64,000 nucleotides of DNA from Stieleria mannarensis. GTDB taxonomy: Bacteria > Planctomycetota > Planctomycetia > Pirellulales > Pirellulaceae. Below, piece after piece: positions 58,733 through 64,000 of the stretch. Below the pieces are notes generated by a model. That model was not told where the DNA came from. It saw only the letters and a program-made list of their open reading frames with translations, and did not search any database. A program made the translations under genes and the position numbers. The stretch spans positions 124,001 to 188,000 of the forward strand of contig NZ_JACEHH010000004.1 in NCBI RefSeq assembly GCF_014154935.1, written 5' to 3'. The first letter of the stretch is position 1, and each line of letters starts with the position of its first letter.

Positions 58733-61700
58733 ATGATGTACGTCGTTCGAACGTTTTTGCTGCTCGAATTGCTCTTCTTCGCCGGGACTTCCGCCGCGGA
58801 CCAGAATTCGCTTCCCAAATTCGATGGACTCGTTTTGCATTTGGATGCGAGTCAACTGGCGGCGACACAGCAGACCGGGCCGGTACCGACATGGAGCAAC
58901 CTTGCCGGTGACTTAGGCAATTTTTTACAATCATCGTCGGATCAACAACCCTCGTTGGTTGAAATCGGCGACACCCACGTCGTGCGATTTTCCGGATCGC
59001 ACTTGCGGAGTGTCGGCAACGACATCTCAACCGAATCGATCAGCGTCTTCGTCGTCGTCGCGCCCCACGCGAACCCCGGCGACTTTCGCGGTTGGATCTC
59101 ATCCAATGCGCCAGGAAGACGCGACTATGAAACCGGTTTCAATCTCGACCTGGGGCCCGGGCCAACGCGAAAGCTGGACGTGATCAATGCGGAAGGGCGC
59201 GGATTCGGGGGGTTTCGGGACCTTTTCGACGGCGAATTCAACTTCGGGACCTTGCATCATGTCACCCTTCACGCCGATGCCGCCTCACGAACCATTTCGT
59301 TACGAGTGGATGGACAAGATGCGGGGAAACGCCCCTATGTGGCGTCAACGATTTCGCTCGCGGAGATGACGTTGGGGGCTCGCTATTATCGCAACGGACA
59401 AGGTGAAATGCGCGTGGCCGGTCCGCTGACCTGTGACATTGCCGAAGTATTGATCTATGACCGGACGCTCTCGGATCACGAAACGGATGCCGTCGAGCGT
59501 TACTTGACGGCGAAGCACGCGACGCTCGCCGAAGCATTGCCGGGTGCGCTGCGATTGGAAAGCGACTCGGCCGAACTGCTGAAAGTTAAAAATCCCCCGG
59601 CGATCCAAATGCTGGTGCCGGGATTCGAAGTTCATGAAATCCCGGTCGAACTTACCAACGTGAACAACGTGCGATTTCGCGATGACGGGACACTGGTCAC
59701 GCTCGGCTACAACGGCGACGTCCACCTGCTGCGTGACAGCGACGGCGACTCGTTGGAGGACACCGCCGAACTGTTTTGGAAGAATGAAGGATCGTTGCGG
59801 GGGCCGATCGGAATGTTGGTCACCCCGAAAGATTATCCGCACGGGCAAGGCATTTTTACGCCCAGCAAGGGCAAGGTGTCATTGATCGTCGACAAAGACG
59901 GCGACGACAAAGCCGACGAAGAAATCGTCGTGGCGACCGGTTGGCAGGAGATCCCACAGAATGTCGACGCGACCGGCATCGCCATGGCAGCCGACGGGTC
60001 ACTGTATTTCGGGCTGGGGACGGCGAACTATGCCAACGCCTATCTGATCGACCAGCAAGGTGTCGCACACTATGACCTGCAAAGTGATCGCGGAACCGTG
60101 CAACGTGTCTCGCCGGACTTTAAGACACGTGAAACCGTTTGCACCGGCATCCGATTCCCGATCGCGTTCGCCTTCAACCGGCACGGTGATTTGTTTTGTG
60201 CCGAACAGGAAGGCGCGACTTGGTTGCCTAACGGAAACCCGTTCGATGAATTGCTTCATGTCGTACCGGATCGACATTATGGTTTTCCGCCCCGGCATCC
60301 GCGACACAATCCCGATGTGATCGATGAACCGTCTGTGTTCGACTACGCACCGCAACACCAATCAACCTGTGGGATGGTCTTCAACGGCGACGGTCAATCC
60401 ACACCGATCTTCGGGCCCGGTGGATGGGCCGGAAACGCGATCGTTTGCGGTGAATCGCGCGGAAAGATCTGGCGAACGCAACTGGTCAAAACGGACTCCG
60501 GCTATGTCGCATCGACGCAATTGTTGGCGTGTTTGCAGATGCTGACCGTCGACGCCTGTGTCGCCCCCAACGGCGACTTGGTGGTCGCGTGCCACAGCGG
60601 CCCGCCGGACTGGGGCACGGGGCCGACCGGCATGGGCAAGTTGTTTCGCATCCGGATGTCACGCCCCCACGCCGCTCGACCAGTCAACGCGTGGGCAAAC
60701 TCGCCGCGTGAAATCCAGGTCGCGTTTGATCGACCGCTGGATCCCGCCGTGCTGAGAAACGTCGCCGATCGGATCGTCGTTCAGCATGGCGACTTCGTTC
60801 GTGCGGGGGACCAATTCGAAACCCTCGTGCCACCCTATGCCGTGGTCCAACGTCAATTGGCGACCCCACGTCGGAATCTCGCCGTTCGCGGCATGGCATT
60901 GTCGAAGGATCGTCGCAGTGTGCTTTTGCAAACCGACCCGATGCGGGCACGCGATCACTACGCCGTTTCCATTCCCTATCAATCATCCGTCGAATCATCA
61001 ACGACAGATGGAATCGGACAAATCGCATCGATCGATGTTGATCTGACGCTGGGCGGCGTGCAAGCGATGTTCACCCGCCACAACGATGACGTGACGACGA
61101 AGCCGGAATGGACGGGTTGGTTGCCGCACGTCGACTGGCAGGTCAATGATCAATTCACTCGGCAGAGTGCGGTTCACGACAGTCTGCGTCGGCTGATTTC
61201 CAGCGGCGGAATGCTCACCATGCAGACTCGGTTGGACGTCAGCGATCTGCTGCGACCCAAAGTCCAGCCGGGATCGACGATCGATTATCAGTGGCCCGAC
61301 GAATTCGTCACATTGATCGCTCGATCGTCCCAGTCGTTCCAACTGGACGTCGCGGGCCGACAGATCGATGCGAACCGAAGCGATGACGGAACGTTCAACG
61401 CGACGATCGAGATTGATCCCGAAACGGCGGCCAATGTTCCACTGACCGTGCGTGCCTCCATCGCCGCAAACAGCACTCCCGATTGGTCGCTCTCGGCGTC
61501 AACCAACGAGGATTCGCGATTGCGAGCGCTACCGCTGCGTCGGTTCCGCTTGCCCTGGACCAGTGGTGCCGATCAAGACACGTCGCCGATGGATGCGATC
61601 GAAATCGCAGAGATTCAGGGCGGGAATTGGGGACGGGGGCGACGAGTGTTTCACAGTGACGCCGCTGGCTGTTTCAAGTGTCACGCGATCCACGGCCCAG

Positions 61701-62836
61701 GCGCCAGTCTAGCTGGCTCCAACATCGGTCCCGACCTGAGCAATCTGGTGCATCGTGATTACGCCTCGGTGGAGCGTGATATCAAACACCCCAGCTTTGC
61801 GATCAACCCGGATTATCTGGGGAACACCGTGTTGTTGCACGACGGTCGTGTGTTGACTGGAACGCTGCAAACCGTGGACGGTCAGCTGATCTTGGGAGAC
61901 GCCGACGGCAAGACCACGCGATTGGAAAGAGCACAGATTGACACGATCAAGCCGGCGGAAGTGTCGGTGATGCCCAAGGGCATCGACGAAAAACTGACTG
62001 CGGACCAATTCCGCGACTTGATGACGTTCCTGCTGACTCCGCCGCCGCACATGCCACTGGATTCGCCGCTGGAAGCTCCGCCGGTTCGCACCCAGGCCGA
62101 GGTGGCGGCGGTATTGGCCGGGGCAGAGTCGATGCCGAGCGAGCTGGCCCCGGTCAACGTGGTGTTGGTGGCGGGCAAGAAAGATCACGGTCCGGGCGAA
62201 CACGACTACCCCGCGTGGCAGATTCAGTGGGGGCAATTGCTGGCCGCCGCCGAAGCGGTTCACGTCGACGCCGCCTGGGACTTTCCGGATGTTCAACAAC
62301 TCGCCGACGCCGATGTCTTGGTGTTCTTTCAAAAGGGCGACTGGGACGATCAGCGTCAATCCAAGATGGACCGGTATTTTGATTCCGGCGGCGGCGCGGT
62401 CTACATCCACTGGGCCGTCAACGGAAACGACCGCGCCGATGATTTCTCACGCCGGATCGGTCTGGCATCCAAGGGGGGAAGCATCGGTTACCGGCATGGA
62501 CCACTCGCCTTGAACGTGCACAACACCGACCATCCGATCATGCGGAACATCGAACCGCTGCAACTGTACGACGAAAGCTATTGGCGGCTGACCGGCCAGC
62601 CGGAAAACGTCACCTTGTTTGCAACGAGTATCGAAGACGGTGCCGCGCGGCCACAAATGTGGGCTTACCAGCGATCGGCGGGACGCGTCTTTGTCAGTAT
62701 TCCCGGCCACTACAGTTGGACGTTTGACGATCCGATCTTCCGGACGATCCTGTTGCGTGCGATGGCCTGGACGGCAAACCAACCGATCGACCGCTTCAAC
62801 GAACTCGTCCCCCTTGGCGCGCGGATGGCGAAGTAG
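58733..62836 (+). CDS. Giant secreted protein: LamG-like, beta-propeller, c-heme and ThuA domains
   Basis: A 1367-aa protein with signal peptide (FLLLELLFFAGTSAAD). Domains in order: a LamG/concanavalin-like region (about 25-265; LVLHLDASQLAATQQTGPVP), an NHL/PQQ-type propeller (about 300-645; FRDDGTLVTLGYNGDVHLLR), a linker, a single heme c site CFKCH near residue 980 with GPGASLAGSNIGPDLSNLV, a C-terminal cytochrome/PVC segment, and a ThuA-like domain (about 1130-1365; HWAVNGNDRADDFSRRIG). Such PVC-type heme proteins are typical of planctomycetes. ThuA relates to sugar-oxidising enzymes. It is 70 bp upstream of a second sulfatase, suggesting joint glycan breakdown. Confidence 0.88.
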   Translation: MMYVVRTFLLLELLFFAGTSAADQNSLPKFDGLVLHLDASQLAATQQTGPVPTWSNLAGDLGNFLQSSSDQQPSLVEIGDTHVVRFSGSHLRSVGNDISTESISVFVVVAPHANPGDFRGWISSNAPGRRDYETGFNLDLGPGPTRKLDVINAEGRGFGGFRDLFDGEFNFGTLHHVTLHADAASRTISLRVDGQDAGKRPYVASTISLAEMTLGARYYRNGQGEMRVAGPLTCDIAEVLIYDRTLSDHETDAVERYLTAKHATLAEALPGALRLESDSAELLKVKNPPAIQMLVPGFEVHEIPVELTNVNNVRFRDDGTLVTLGYNGDVHLLRDSDGDSLEDTAELFWKNEGSLRGPIGMLVTPKDYPHGQGIFTPSKGKVSLIVDKDGDDKADEEIVVATGWQEIPQNVDATGIAMAADGSLYFGLGTANYANAYLIDQQGVAHYDLQSDRGTVQRVSPDFKTRETVCTGIRFPIAFAFNRHGDLFCAEQEGATWLPNGNPFDELLHVVPDRHYGFPPRHPRHNPDVIDEPSVFDYAPQHQSTCGMVFNGDGQSTPIFGPGGWAGNAIVCGESRGKIWRTQLVKTDSGYVASTQLLACLQMLTVDACVAPNGDLVVACHSGPPDWGTGPTGMGKLFRIRMSRPHAARPVNAWANSPREIQVAFDRPLDPAVLRNVADRIVVQHGDFVRAGDQFETLVPPYAVVQRQLATPRRNLAVRGMALSKDRRSVLLQTDPMRARDHYAVSIPYQSSVESSTTDGIGQIASIDVDLTLGGVQAMFTRHNDDVTTKPEWTGWLPHVDWQVNDQFTRQSAVHDSLRRLISSGGMLTMQTRLDVSDLLRPKVQPGSTIDYQWPDEFVTLIARSSQSFQLDVAGRQIDANRSDDGTFNATIEIDPETAANVPLTVRASIAANSTPDWSLSASTNEDSRLRALPLRRFRLPWTSGADQDTSPMDAIEIAEIQGGNWGRGRRVFHSDAAGCFKCHAIHGPGASLAGSNIGPDLSNLVHRDYASVERDIKHPSFAINPDYLGNTVLLHDGRVLTGTLQTVDGQLILGDADGKTTRLERAQIDTIKPAEVSVMPKGIDEKLTADQFRDLMTFLLTPPPHMPLDSPLEAPPVRTQAEVAAVLAGAESMPSELAPVNVVLVAGKKDHGPGEHDYPAWQIQWGQLLAAAEAVHVDAAWDFPDVQQLADADVLVFFQKGDWDDQRQSKMDRYFDSGGGAVYIHWAVNGNDRADDFSRRIGLASKGGSIGYRHGPLALNVHNTDHPIMRNIEPLQLYDESYWRLTGQPENVTLFATSIEDGAARPQMWAYQRSAGRVFVSIPGHYSWTFDDPIFRTILLRAMAWTANQPIDRFNELVPLGARMAK

Positions 62837-62848
62837 TGGTAAGTTGTG

Positions 62849-62868
62849 GGATAGGCTTCCAGCCTGTC
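62849..62868. repeat. Short dispersed repeat containing aggct-tcc-agcct hairpin
   Basis: ggataggcttccagcctgtc matches the left arm of the terminator-like hairpin at 9448 except for one base. It lies between the propeller/ThuA gene and the next sulfatase. Confidence 0.55.
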
Positions 62869-62906
62869 AGTTGGTTCCTGTCGTTTCTCTCCCTGTTGTC
62901 AGTTTC

Positions 62907-64000
<1,094 letters not shown>

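Overview
The window is high-GC bacterial DNA with features typical of a Planctomycete, most likely a Rhodopirellula-like member of the Pirellulaceae. The evidence is the gene content: a type III glutamine synthetase, several secreted sulfatases, a very large secreted protein with beta-propeller, c-type heme and ThuA domains, a PEP-CTERM protein, TIGR03000-like small secreted proteins, many lipoproteins, and long palindromic intergenic repeats. All assignments were made by reading the sequence and recalling families; no database search was run. I saw no rRNA, tRNA, CRISPR array, integrase or transposase.

Layout. 1-6.5 kb: a Gfo/Idh/MocA oxidoreductase (its end lies outside the window), an EamA transporter, an unassigned membrane protein and a membrane-anchored MutS-like ATPase. 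7.1-10.5 kb: glutamine synthetase III and a coiled-coil secreted protein. 10.6-19 kb, minus strand: a conserved unknown protein, then an operon of two CNNM/CorC-type CBS proteins and an acyltransferase interrupted by an in-frame TAA, then a short gene that looks like an internally deleted potassium channel, a small helical protein and a P-type cation ATPase. 19.3-24 kb, plus strand: a near-consensus promoter with a 14-bp palindrome between its -35 and -10 boxes, followed by rhodanese, TauE/SafE, a persulfide-dioxygenase/rhodanese fusion, a di-heme peroxidase and a ferritin-like protein. This reads as a reactive-sulfur and oxidative-stress module.

24-32 kb: a C45 peptidase, a PAS histidine kinase, and a methyl-accepting chemotaxis protein that overlaps a solute-binding protein gene by 4 bp. 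32-38 kb: an FKBP isomerase, a 1104-aa unknown secreted protein, an SGNH esterase and a ceramidase. 38.5-44.9 kb, minus strand: what looks like a metal-handling export operon (Cys-rich lipoprotein, HMA-domain protein, two FtsX-type permeases, lipoprotein, HlyD adaptor, ATPase). 45-48 kb: small secreted or poorly conserved genes. 48.4-55.6 kb, minus strand: an 1850-aa protein whose two separated segments match the beginning and end of a secretin domain, preceded by two secreted unknowns. 55.7-64 kb: a polysaccharide pyruvyl transferase-like protein, two sulfatases and the 1367-aa heme/ThuA protein.

Two themes cut across the genes. First, at least five families of intergenic palindromic or short tandem repeats occur, and in three places the repeat itself supplies a gene's stop codon. 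Second, two genes carry lesions (the acyltransferase and the channel remnant) close together in the 12-16 kb region. The best candidates for something undescribed are the split secretin with its upstream partners and the two-permease metal-linked export operon.
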